In this document: piece after piece, positions 16,533 to 23,814 of the stretch | Layout: the number at the start of each line of letters is the position of its first letter | Position numbering within the stretch: the first letter of the stretch is position 1 | Assembly: GCA_964440935.1 (NCBI GenBank) | Contig: CAYTTY010000026.1 | Coordinates: 1-53,722, forward strand | DNA length: 53,722 bases | Origin: WJJR01 sp964440935 | Lineage (GTDB): Bacteria; Zixibacteria; MSB-5A5; WJJR01 | Direction of reading: 5' to 3' | Program-made: the position numbers and the translations under genes | Notes under the pieces: generated by a model | The model's input: the letters and a program-made list of their open reading frames with translations, nothing else | Told to the model about the DNA's origin: nothing | The model's database searches: none

Positions 16533-17933
16533 CTATTTCTTCTTGGCCGCCGCCTTGCGCCGACCCTTGACCACCTGGAGCAGGGCGGTGGTTTTCTCTT
16601 CTAGTAATTCGGCCGATTGGGCCTCAACATTAAGCCGCAAAAGAGGCTCCGTGTTCGAGGGACGGGCGTTAAACCACCAGTCGTCGAAATTCACCGTGAC
16701 CCCATCGGTGTAGTCGGGACGTTGGGAGGAGTATTCGGCGACGATTTTATCGAGGGTCTTGGGGATATTGCGCACCTTGACGTTGATCTCCCCTGATCGG
16801 AAATACGGGTTCAGATCGGCGATCAGCTCCGAGACCGGCTTCTCGGCCTCAGAGAGCGACTCCATGGCGATCAGCATCGCGATCAGCCCCGAATCGGCAT
16901 ACCAGTTGTCCCGGAAATAAAAATGCCCCGAATGCTCGCCGCCGAAGAGGGCGTTTTCCTTTTTCATCATCGGCTTGATGATCGCATGGCCGACCGGCGT
17001 GCGGATGGCGTTGCCGCCCTCCCGTTCGATCAACTCCGGCACTGCATTCGAGCAGATCAGATTGTACAGGATGGTCGCGCCGGGATTCTTCTTTAGCATG
17101 CTCTTGATGACCAGTAGCATGGCCATGTCGCCGCCAAGCGGCTCGCCGTTCTCATCCATGAGGAACATGCGGTCGGCGTCACCATCAAATGCGACACCAA
17201 ACTCGGCCTTCTCCGATTTAACGGTTTTCTTCAACGCTTTCAGATTGTTGGGATCGATCGGATTGGCCGGATGATTCGGAAATGTTCCGTCGGGTTCGAA
17301 AAACAACGGTACATACGTTGATGGAATACGATCAAACACACGCGGCAGCACGACACCGCCCATACCGTTGCCGGCATCGATCGCGACTTTGAACGGTTTG
17401 ATCTTCTCGACATCGATAAACGTGAGCGCGTGATCGACGAACACATCGAGAATGTTCTTCTTCTCGACTGATCCGCGTCCGCGTTCGAGGAGAAAATCAT
17501 CAAGTTCAATTGAATCCTGAATGCGATCCAGACCATCGGTGCCCGACAGCGGTTCCGCATTTTCGCGGCACATTTTGAATCCGTTGTACTCCGGCGGATT
17601 GTGCGACGCGGTGACCATCACACCACCGTCGGCACCGAGATGCCCGACGGCAAAGTACAAGGCATCAGTGGAAACCATGCCGATATCGGTGACGTTGCAA
17701 CCGGACTCGAGCAAACCCTCGATCAACGCGTCAGCCAAATCCTCCGAATGCGTACGCATGTCGCGCCCAACGATGATGTTTTGCTTTTCAATTTCCGCCG
17801 CAAAGCCGCGTCCGATTAAGCGGGCCACGTCGGCGTTGAGTTGATCGGGAACGGTGCCACGAATATCGTAACTCTTAAAGACCGCGGGATCGACAAATAT
17901 GGTCGGCGCACTGCGCTTCTTGACACTTCTCAT
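16533..17933 (-). CDS. Phosphomannomutase/phosphoglucomutase
   Basis: Interconverts hexose 6- and 1-phosphates; mannose 1-phosphate feeds GDP-mannose, the substrate of the Gmd/Rmd pair at 38-40 kb. The 466 residues show the four alpha-D-phosphohexomutase signatures: phosphoserine loop TASHNPPEYNG, metal loop DGDADR, sugar-binding GEHSGH and phosphate-binding RPSNTEP. ATG at 17933 has GGAGAGA upstream. The C-terminus is lysine-rich (KGRRKAAAKKK). Specificity (ManB versus AlgC-like PMM/PGM) cannot be fixed by eye. Confidence 0.93.
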   Translation of the reverse strand: MRSVKKRSAPTIFVDPAVFKSYDIRGTVPDQLNADVARLIGRGFAAEIEKQNIIVGRDMRTHSEDLADALIEGLLESGCNVTDIGMVSTDALYFAVGHLGADGGVMVTASHNPPEYNGFKMCRENAEPLSGTDGLDRIQDSIELDDFLLERGRGSVEKKNILDVFVDHALTFIDVEKIKPFKVAIDAGNGMGGVVLPRVFDRIPSTYVPLFFEPDGTFPNHPANPIDPNNLKALKKTVKSEKAEFGVAFDGDADRMFLMDENGEPLGGDMAMLLVIKSMLKKNPGATILYNLICSNAVPELIEREGGNAIRTPVGHAIIKPMMKKENALFGGEHSGHFYFRDNWYADSGLIAMLIAMESLSEAEKPVSELIADLNPYFRSGEINVKVRNIPKTLDKIVAEYSSQRPDYTDGVTVNFDDWWFNARPSNTEPLLRLNVEAQSAELLEEKTTALLQVVKGRRKAAAKKK

Positions 17934-18153
17934 TGTATTCTCTCTCCGTCCATTCAACGTTGCGAGTTCAAAAGACTCAAACCTCAAACATGTTCGCTTG
18001 GCGCCGTCCAGTCAACCGGATTCACGATTGTGACAATTGACTCAACCGGATGGTGACAACAAATTGCTGTTTCCGGTGGGGCCAAAAGGAGTCATCCGAC
18101 CGCGCTCGTTGGGAAAGGCCCCGCATTTCACACTCGTCGCGCGTACTGATCCG

Positions 18154-18969
18154 ATGCCTGAACTGCCCGAAGTCGAAACCGTGGTCCGCGGCTTACGCCG
18201 CCACATTCTCAACGACACGCTGCAACGTGTTCGGTTTGCATCGTTACGAATTTCACGCGCGAACGTATCCGGCTGGAAACGGCGGTTCACAGGTCGCGCT
18301 GTCACAAACATCGCACGACGTGGCAAATTCATAGTGGTAGGGCTGACCGACGATCACACGATGGTGATTCATCTCCGCATGACCGGACGGTTGTGGGTGA
18401 AACCATTGCCATATCGTCGTGGTCCCTATGATCGGTGCGTAATCGAATTGGCATCGCACCGCGCTCTGATCCTGGCGGATACGCGACAGTTCGCCCGACT
18501 CCAATGGGTGGGCCCGGGACAGCTCGACTCACATCCCAGCCTGCAGATACTGGGACCCGACGCGCTGACAATTGGGTTGGATGAGCTTCGCACCATCTTG
18601 CGCCAGACACGCCGGCCAATCAAGGCGCTGCTGTTGGATCAAATTCGCATCGCCGGGCTGGGCAACATCTACGTTGATGAGTCACTCCATGCGGCGGGGA
18701 TTCGGCCCACGGTACCCTCGTCGCGAATCGGCCAGGAGCGTGTGATCCGCCTGCACACCGCCATCCGTGATATTCTCACCCGCGCGATTGCGGCGTGCGG
18801 AACGACGTTCGATACATTCTCCGATTTGGGCGGACAAGCCGGTGGATTCGGGCCGCAACTACGCATCTACCATCGCCATGGCCAACCGTGCCTGCAGTGC
18901 GGCGCCATCATACGACGGATTGTCGTTGCGGGGCGCGGCACACACTTCTGCCCACGCTGCCAGCGGTAG
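18154..18969 (+). CDS. mutM: Formamidopyrimidine-DNA glycosylase MutM (Fpg)
   Basis: Base-excision repair enzyme that removes 8-oxoguanine and formamidopyrimidines and cleaves the abasic site. ATG at 18154 is required because the mature N-terminal proline (MPELPEVETVVRGL) is the catalytic nucleophile, followed by the essential glutamate. The 271 residues include the beta-strand lysine (RRGKFIV), the helix-two-turn-helix (IAGLGNIYVDESLHAAGI) and a C-terminal zinc finger (CLQC ... CPRCQR). The frame is open upstream to 18037, but those residues would destroy the active N-terminus. It is divergent from the phosphomannomutase gene. Confidence 0.96.
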   Translation: MPELPEVETVVRGLRRHILNDTLQRVRFASLRISRANVSGWKRRFTGRAVTNIARRGKFIVVGLTDDHTMVIHLRMTGRLWVKPLPYRRGPYDRCVIELASHRALILADTRQFARLQWVGPGQLDSHPSLQILGPDALTIGLDELRTILRQTRRPIKALLLDQIRIAGLGNIYVDESLHAAGIRPTVPSSRIGQERVIRLHTAIRDILTRAIAACGTTFDTFSDLGGQAGGFGPQLRIYHRHGQPCLQCGAIIRRIVVAGRGTHFCPRCQR

Positions 18970-19020
18970 TGCAGAAAATGATCAGGCAATGCCCAATACC
19001 TGCTCAATTAACTATGGTTT

Positions 19021-19473
19021 ATGGTCGATCCCTATATTGTGAAGACACGGGACACCAGACCAAACGACCACCACCCGGAGTCGCGATCCCATTTGGATAT
19101 TTTGGTCGTGGATGACGACCGCTTGGTTCTCGACGTTGTCTCCGAGATCATCTCGGCCTCGGGCCATCATGCCCGCACTGCCGCCAGCGGTTCGGCCGCG
19201 CTTGACAGCCTGGCCCAGCAGCCGTGCGACCTCGTTATCTCCGACATTCGTATGCCGGAGATGGACGGATTTGAACTGGCCGGACGCATCCGCAGCGAGT
19301 ATCCCGCGATCCATGTCGTCCTCATGACCGGCTACTCGTCGGACAGCACTTTCCGGGAGGCCATGCGTCTGGATATCGACGCCTATCTCTCCAAGCCGTT
19401 CAAAGCAGCCGATCTCGCCCAGATTCTGGACACGATTCATGCTACCGGCGGACGTAAACCATCGTCCTCATAA
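19021..19473 (+). CDS. Single-domain response regulator (CheY-like)
   Basis: 150 residues: a roughly 25-residue polar lead, then one receiver domain with DDD pocket (LVVDDDRLV), acceptor aspartate (VISDIRMPEMDG), threonine (LMTGYS) and lysine (LSKPFKA). There is no output domain. It starts about 50 bases after mutM, without a clear ribosome-binding site, and may be read through from mutM. No kinase is adjacent. Confidence 0.88.
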   Translation: MVDPYIVKTRDTRPNDHHPESRSHLDILVVDDDRLVLDVVSEIISASGHHARTAASGSAALDSLAQQPCDLVISDIRMPEMDGFELAGRIRSEYPAIHVVLMTGYSSDSTFREAMRLDIDAYLSKPFKAADLAQILDTIHATGGRKPSSS

Positions 19474-19480
19474 CGACACC

Positions 19481-19503
19481 GGCCGAACGCAATGCGTCCG
19501 GCC
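19481..19503. terminator. Stem-loop between convergent genes
   Basis: GGCCGAACGC-AAT-GCGTCCGGCC: a 10-bp stem with one mismatch, between the stops of the plus-strand response regulator and the minus-strand lipoprotein gene. There is no T-run on either side, so factor-independent termination is doubtful. Confidence 0.4.
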
Positions 19504-19527
19504 GGCCCGTGCACTTGTCTGGTAACA

Positions 19528-20061
19528 TCAACCGGCTGCAAACGTCACCAGTATCCGACTTCCCTGCTTGATTTCGATGTTAAATGGTGTGTTCTCGGCA
19601 ACCCCGTACAGATGGAAGAGGCCCGTCTCGGCCAGATCGAGCAGCGTCTGAAGATTCTGCTGATACTGCACCGAATCGTTGAAACCGATCATCACCGAGT
19701 CCCCGGCGGGGATTTCGATCCCCGAAAGAATCAGCGTGGCCTCGCTGGCCAACTGTCCATACGTTAAGCCACTCTGATCAGATACATAGAGCTGACCGGT
19801 GGCAACCGTTCCGGCGTTGTTCTTAATGGTTGTTTCGAATTTGGCGTCGATGATCTTCTGAATGTCTTCCTGGTGCTCCTGCCACGTTTCATCGTCGGTC
19901 AGGTCCACTGTCTCCGCATTCAACTGTGTATCGGTGGACACAATACCACCCCAAATGATGAGAATCACGAACTGGCCGGAAACGATGCATCCGGCCCCGA
20001 TGAGCGCCACAACCCCGGCCACAAGCAGGGGGCGGCGGAATAGACGTTTCATTGCACTCAT
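19528..20061 (-). CDS. Hypothetical lipoprotein
   Basis: 177 residues. The N-terminus MSAMKRLFRRPLLVAGVVAL, then IGAGCIVSG, has a positively charged region, a hydrophobic stretch and a plausible lipobox (IGAGC), suggesting an exported, lipid-anchored protein. The rest has no family I recognise: an acidic helical stretch (DDETWQEHQEDIQKIIDAKFE) and a beta-rich C-terminal half. ATG at 20061 follows GGAGGAG. It starts 15 bases after the stop of the barrel gene upstream and is probably co-expressed with it; the two may act together at the cell surface. Confidence 0.7.
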   Translation of the reverse strand: MSAMKRLFRRPLLVAGVVALIGAGCIVSGQFVILIIWGGIVSTDTQLNAETVDLTDDETWQEHQEDIQKIIDAKFETTIKNNAGTVATGQLYVSDQSGLTYGQLASEATLILSGIEIPAGDSVMIGFNDSVQYQQNLQTLLDLAETGLFHLYGVAENTPFNIEIKQGSRILVTFAAG

Positions 20062-20076
20062 GATCTCCTCCACCTC

Positions 20077-20625
20077 CTAAATGACGCCGAAGTAAATGTT
20101 GAGTCCGCCGGTGACCTGTCCCCACTTCCGCGATCCGCCGCCGTCCAGTGGCATTAACTCAAACGACCCACGGGCCTCGACACCGATGTTGCGAATCCCG
20201 ATTTCCAAGCCGAGTCCCCCGTTCCAACCGATCTGTGAATCGGCATCACGGAGTTCAGAATCCTCGTTGTAGTATTTCACGCCGACAAAGGGGAAGAACC
20301 GAAATCCGGTGACCGGTCCGGCACCGCCCAAAATCAGGTTTACGCCGAAACTGTTGAACGTGGAGCCCTCAAAAGTCTCGTCAGGCACCTCATCTATGTC
20401 CCAATCACCGTTCTTGAAATAGGTGAAATTCGGCTCGATGCCGAGCAGTCCCCCCACGGAGAACTTCACGTGGCCCCCAATCACCATGCCCTGTTCGGCA
20501 TCGTCTTGGGCGATGGGAATGCTGACACCGCCGAAGCCGCCGACGCCCCATCCAGTGGCGTGCGCGGCGGGCGCCATCGCAACCGCGATGAGCAATGCGA
20601 ACAACCATACCATCCGTCGGTTCAT
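20077..20625 (-). CDS. Small outer-membrane beta-barrel protein
   Basis: 182 residues with a clear signal peptide (MRRMVWLFALL-like, ending AHA) and a mature part of alternating amphipathic strands rich in G, F, Y and N (GWGVGGFGGVSIPIAQ..., GLNIYFGVI at the end). Size and terminal aromatic pattern fit an eight-stranded porin-family/OmpW-like barrel. ATG at 20625 is preceded by AGGAG. Function unknown; it forms a pair with the lipoprotein gene downstream. Confidence 0.72.
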   Translation of the reverse strand: MNRRMVWLFALLIAVAMAPAAHATGWGVGGFGGVSIPIAQDDAEQGMVIGGHVKFSVGGLLGIEPNFTYFKNGDWDIDEVPDETFEGSTFNSFGVNLILGGAGPVTGFRFFPFVGVKYYNEDSELRDADSQIGWNGGLGLEIGIRNIGVEARGSFELMPLDGGGSRKWGQVTGGLNIYFGVI

Positions 20626-20699
20626 ACAGATTCTCCTCGTCGCAAGTGACCTCGTCCTGTCACCCGACAATGACCGTGTCGCAATGGGAACCGTCAAGG

Positions 20700-20733
20700 A
20701 TAAAAGAACCGGCCCGCCAAAGTCCGGCAGGCC
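20700..20733 (-). terminator. Probable intrinsic terminator of the GAF gene
   Basis: On the minus strand GGCCTGCC-GGACTTT-GGCGGGCC forms an 8-bp stem (one G-U pair), followed by GGTTCTTTTAT. It lies about 45 bases past the GAF-protein stop and before the barrel gene, so it probably separates the two units. Confidence 0.55.
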
Positions 20734-20777
20734 GCGCGAATCACTTCGCGACATCGTCAGAGAAGACCGGAACACTT

Positions 20778-21599
20778 CTATTCAAAATTGCACAATCGCA
20801 GACACGACGGACAGACCACCTGCCTGGCATTGCGACGGGTCCGGGGATGTTGCGAACGATCCCAATCGGTATGCCACACGCCATTCTCATCGCGTTCGCG
20901 CCCGCAGATCGGACAGGCAACACACCGGTAATCATCTGTCGCTGCGGGTGCCCAGGAACGCGGCTGCCAGAGGGAATCATAATAAATGTCGTGGGACAGT
21001 TCATGCACCACTGACTCAATCAGCCGAATCGCACTCTGGTTGAAATGATTGGGCCGTGCATCGGCGCACTGGACCACCCCAAGCGCCAGGCCGCCCGCCC
21101 GAATCGGTGCCACGACGAGCGACTGGAATTCGGCTTGTCCGTTGAGAAGATGGGCAAAACGGGGGGCCGACGCACGCCGTCGAATTGACACCGAATCGGT
21201 CAGTGAATTGATCACGAATGATCCTGTGTCGGTAAAACACGACAAATCGTGATCGAAGTTCGATTGGCACACTTGGTCACACACGCAACAGGGACGACCG
21301 CTGTGGTCATGACCGGACATAATATCCGGCGCGAACGTGCGCCCCGATGACGCCGCGTACCGCAGCTCCTTGTTGTGCCCCATTAATCGAATGGCCACCG
21401 CGTCACAACGCAGTGCCTCGCGCAACCGATCGGCAATCCGTTGCAAACTGTCTTGTGGAAACGAATCGAAGGGAGAAGCAGATGCGCCGAGCACGTCGGT
21501 GCTCGCGGGCGAGATGACGTGACCCAGAGAGTCCGATGCGTCAAATCGACGACCATCACGGAGCGTACCCCGCAACGCCTCACCGTCTTTCGATTTCAT
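20778..21599 (-). CDS. GAF-domain protein with two cysteine clusters
   Basis: 273 residues. Residues about 50-220 look like a GAF sensor domain (LQRIADRLREALRCDAVAIR ... LVVAPIRAGGLALGVVQCAD). Inside it is a cysteine run, CCVCDQVC at about 104-111 plus C121, and near the C-terminus a zinc-ribbon-like pair, CVACPICG ... CPSCLRLC. GAF domains bind small ligands or cofactors; the internal cysteines could hold an Fe-S cluster or metal and make it a redox or NO sensor, which is inference only. No kinase, cyclase or other output domain is present. ATG at 21599 follows GGGGGGAG. It lies downstream of the squalene/phytoene synthase-type gene. Confidence 0.7.
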   Translation of the reverse strand: MKSKDGEALRGTLRDGRRFDASDSLGHVISPASTDVLGASASPFDSFPQDSLQRIADRLREALRCDAVAIRLMGHNKELRYAASSGRTFAPDIMSGHDHSGRPCCVCDQVCQSNFDHDLSCFTDTGSFVINSLTDSVSIRRRASAPRFAHLLNGQAEFQSLVVAPIRAGGLALGVVQCADARPNHFNQSAIRLIESVVHELSHDIYYDSLWQPRSWAPAATDDYRCVACPICGRERDENGVWHTDWDRSQHPRTRRNARQVVCPSCLRLCNFE

Positions 21600-21684
21600 G
21601 ATCTCCCCCCGAGCCGAAACCGATGTCATAGACTAATCCACCCTTTATACGATGAATCGGACGGACGGGTAGTGAAATAAAGTA

Positions 21685-22632
21685 CTAATCCTGAATTTCT
21701 GATAAACGCGCCGGGCTCACCTCGACCGAACTTGAGAAAACGTCGAAGTGTTGCGCGGCCAGAGTCTCCAGAAGAGCTGCGTACGTCTCGACCAGCGAGG
21801 TCAAGGCGCGACCATGGCTGGCCAATGAGTCTGCAAGAATGGCGGGAACGTGAGATCGGCCCCGCTCCAAATGATCCCGCGCCCGAACGGCCTCAAAAGC
21901 CGCCAACCGCCGGTACGATTCAGTCGCCTGGCCCGCGTCTTTCATGCTGTGCAGATCCTGAACGGTCAGCCCGAATCGTTGCATGTCCTCACGGGGAAAG
22001 TACACCAATCCGGTCTTGCCTAAGGTCAGGTCTCGCGCGACGTCGCGCAGGATATGCACCCAGTAACAGAAGATGGCGAGGTCTTCCGTGGCCTCGGCAA
22101 CGCGATCATAGTCCCACGCACAACGAAACGTGCCGTCCCCTTCAGGATGCATCAGCACGAAATGCATGAACACAATCGCCGGTGCCACGGATGCGCCGTG
22201 CATGTATCGCTTCAAATGAGGCCAGTCCTCGAATTGGGGAACAAAGAGATCGGTGATCATGGCGTTTGCCAGATTGTTCCAGGGATGCAGAGGGATCGGA
22301 AAACGCCCAAACGTGTCGGCCAGGGCTTTCCAAATCGGCTCATCGGAATGCGCGTCCCCGGCGGCGGCTTGCACCCGCCCCAACCACTTTCCCACATGCT
22401 CTCGGGCAGCGGTACGTATATCGCCGGTCATCTGTGCCCGGTTCGGGATGTCATCGATGAAATCATCGATAATGCGCATTGAGGCATAGGTTGCCGCAAA
22501 CGCCGCCCGCGTTTCCGAATGCTCAAAGTGGCGCGCACAGGAATACAGATGGGGCTTGTCCCGGCGGGCGATGTCATCGCACGTTTCGTATGCACCCGTT
22601 AAGGCAGCATTTGTGTCGGGTGAGTTGGCCAT
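21685..22632 (-). CDS. Squalene/phytoene synthase family protein
   Basis: Head-to-head prenyl transferase fold, 315 residues. The two aspartate-rich motifs that bind Mg2+-diphosphate are present: IIDDFIDD at about 54-61 and the second DxxxD in YWVHILRDVARDLTLG, followed by VYFPREDM, typical of squalene synthase/HpnC/HpnD/CrtB relatives. It should condense two C15 or C20 prenyl diphosphates. Whether the product is squalene, hydroxysqualene or phytoene cannot be decided, since no cyclase or desaturase gene is nearby. No clear ribosome-binding site precedes ATG 22632. Confidence 0.87.
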   Translation of the reverse strand: MANSPDTNAALTGAYETCDDIARRDKPHLYSCARHFEHSETRAAFAATYASMRIIDDFIDDIPNRAQMTGDIRTAAREHVGKWLGRVQAAAGDAHSDEPIWKALADTFGRFPIPLHPWNNLANAMITDLFVPQFEDWPHLKRYMHGASVAPAIVFMHFVLMHPEGDGTFRCAWDYDRVAEATEDLAIFCYWVHILRDVARDLTLGKTGLVYFPREDMQRFGLTVQDLHSMKDAGQATESYRRLAAFEAVRARDHLERGRSHVPAILADSLASHGRALTSLVETYAALLETLAAQHFDVFSSSVEVSPARLSEIQD

Positions 22633-22647
22633 CGGTCAAAGGAAAGA

Positions 22648-22687
22648 CAATCCCGCCTCAAAAAACCAGAGCCAACCGGAGGCGGGA
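22648..22687 (-). other. Stem-loop between selW-like and synthase genes
   Basis: CCCGCCTC at the left edge pairs with GGAGGCGGG about 25 bases later. The minus-strand transcript also carries a T-run within the loop (GGTTTTTTGAGG). It could be an attenuator or processing site; weak evidence. Confidence 0.3.
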
Positions 22688-22709
22688 TCGGAAAGGGGGT
22701 GCTTATGAC

Positions 22710-22934
22710 CTATTGGCTAATGGCTTCGAGGATTTCCTCGTGCTCGGGAAATCGTTTCAGCTTCTTCTTCGAGAAGATGAGATTCCCGTCGACTGTGACT
22801 TCAAAATCACCGCCGCCGCCTTCAATCAACTTTGGAGTGATACCGAGTTCTTTTTTGAGCGTGGCCGCCAAACTGGAGGCCTGAGGCAGGTAGTTTCACA
22901 TGACGCAGTATTCAATCGAGATCGACTTTGGCAT
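22710..22934 (-). CDS. SelW/Rdx-family selenoprotein (in-frame TGA = Sec13)
   Basis: Thioredoxin-like Rdx protein of the selenoprotein W family, 74 residues, probably a thiol/selenol redox protein. Read with TGA (22898-22896) as selenocysteine, it begins MPKSISIEYCVMU, then NYLPQASSLAATLKKELG, and continues with GGGGDFEVTVDGNLIFSKKK, then LKRFPEHEEILEAIS, to TAG. The family shows exactly this order: IEYC-x-x-[CU], an L..L helix, G-GG-FEV..DG.L..SK, RFP..EI. The TGA falls on the second redox position of CxxU. ATG 22934 follows GGGAGGA. A short hairpin (GGCC/GGCC, GU in the loop) starts about 18 bases after the TGA and could be a bacterial SECIS. It lies between the SDR and synthase genes. No sel genes are in the window. 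Confidence 0.85.
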
Positions 22935-23011
22935 ACATCCTCCCTCTTCAAGTGATGCCTGGCACTCCACTTAGTACGGGAAAACATGGCCAAATATTGT
23001 CGGATATACCG

Positions 23012-23791
23012 CTACGCGCCTTTTTCACGGTGCACAAGTGTGGACGACGATTGCGCCGTGGGGAATACCACCATTTCGGCGATATTCACATGGGCCGGAC
23101 GCATCGCGCTCCAGACAACAGCCTCGGCGATATCCTCCCCGGTCAGGGGCGTGATCCCCTGGTAGGGCAGCTTGGCCCGCTCCGTGTCGCCCTTGAAACG
23201 GACTTTGCTGAATTCGGTTTCGACCAGTCCCGGATCGATAGACGTGACCCGAATCGGCGTGCCGGTTAGGTCCATCTTCATCCCTCGCGACAGGGCACGG
23301 ACCGCGAATTTCGTCGCGCAGTAAACATTCCCACCGGGATACGCTTCATGTCCCGCGATTGACCCGATGTTGATCACATGACCGGTCTGCCGCTTGAGCA
23401 TCCATGGAATCACGGTCCGGCTGACGGCCAGCAGCGCCTTGACGTTGACGTCGATCATCTCCTCCCAATCGTTCAGGTCTCCCTCATGCAGCTTGGCCAC
23501 TCCCCGGGCAAGGCCGGCATTGTTGACTAATACGTCAATGGCGCGCCACTCATCGGGAAGCTGTTCGAGCATCGATGGGATCGAATGATGCTGCCGTAAG
23601 TCGAACTCCACGCACAGGCATTCGGTTTTGTGTTTGTGGGCCAACTCATCGGAGAGTTTGCGCAACCGGTCGCCGCGTCGGGCGATCAGCAATAGCGTGG
23701 CGCCGTGTTGTGCAAATGCTCGTGCGCAGGCGGCGCCGATGCCCGCCGAGGCGCCTGTTACCAATACTCGCTTATTCGTCAAGTCTGTCAT
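23012..23791 (-). CDS. Short-chain dehydrogenase/reductase (YdfG-like)
   Basis: Cytoplasmic NAD(P)-dependent oxidoreductase, 259 residues, classical SDR length. Visible motifs: cofactor loop TGASAGIGAACA (about 13-24), RR after the second strand (favouring NADP), NNAG (about 90-93), catalytic serine in INIGSIAG, YxxxK in YCATKFA and PGLVETEF. The overall pattern resembles NADP-dependent 3-hydroxy acid dehydrogenase YdfG; the real substrate is unknown. It starts 23 bases after the M16 peptidase stop and is followed by the SelW-like gene on the same strand, so the three may form one unit. Confidence 0.9.
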   Translation of the reverse strand: MTDLTNKRVLVTGASAGIGAACARAFAQHGATLLLIARRGDRLRKLSDELAHKHKTECLCVEFDLRQHHSIPSMLEQLPDEWRAIDVLVNNAGLARGVAKLHEGDLNDWEEMIDVNVKALLAVSRTVIPWMLKRQTGHVINIGSIAGHEAYPGGNVYCATKFAVRALSRGMKMDLTGTPIRVTSIDPGLVETEFSKVRFKGDTERAKLPYQGITPLTGEDIAEAVVWSAMRPAHVNIAEMVVFPTAQSSSTLVHREKGA

Positions 23792-23814
23792 TTCACCAAC
23801 CCAACGGCGAACGG

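Noticed and set aside
22699..22884. 61-codon plus-strand frame opposite the SelW-like gene
   Set aside because: No ribosome site or domain; it is the antisense shadow of the selenoprotein gene.
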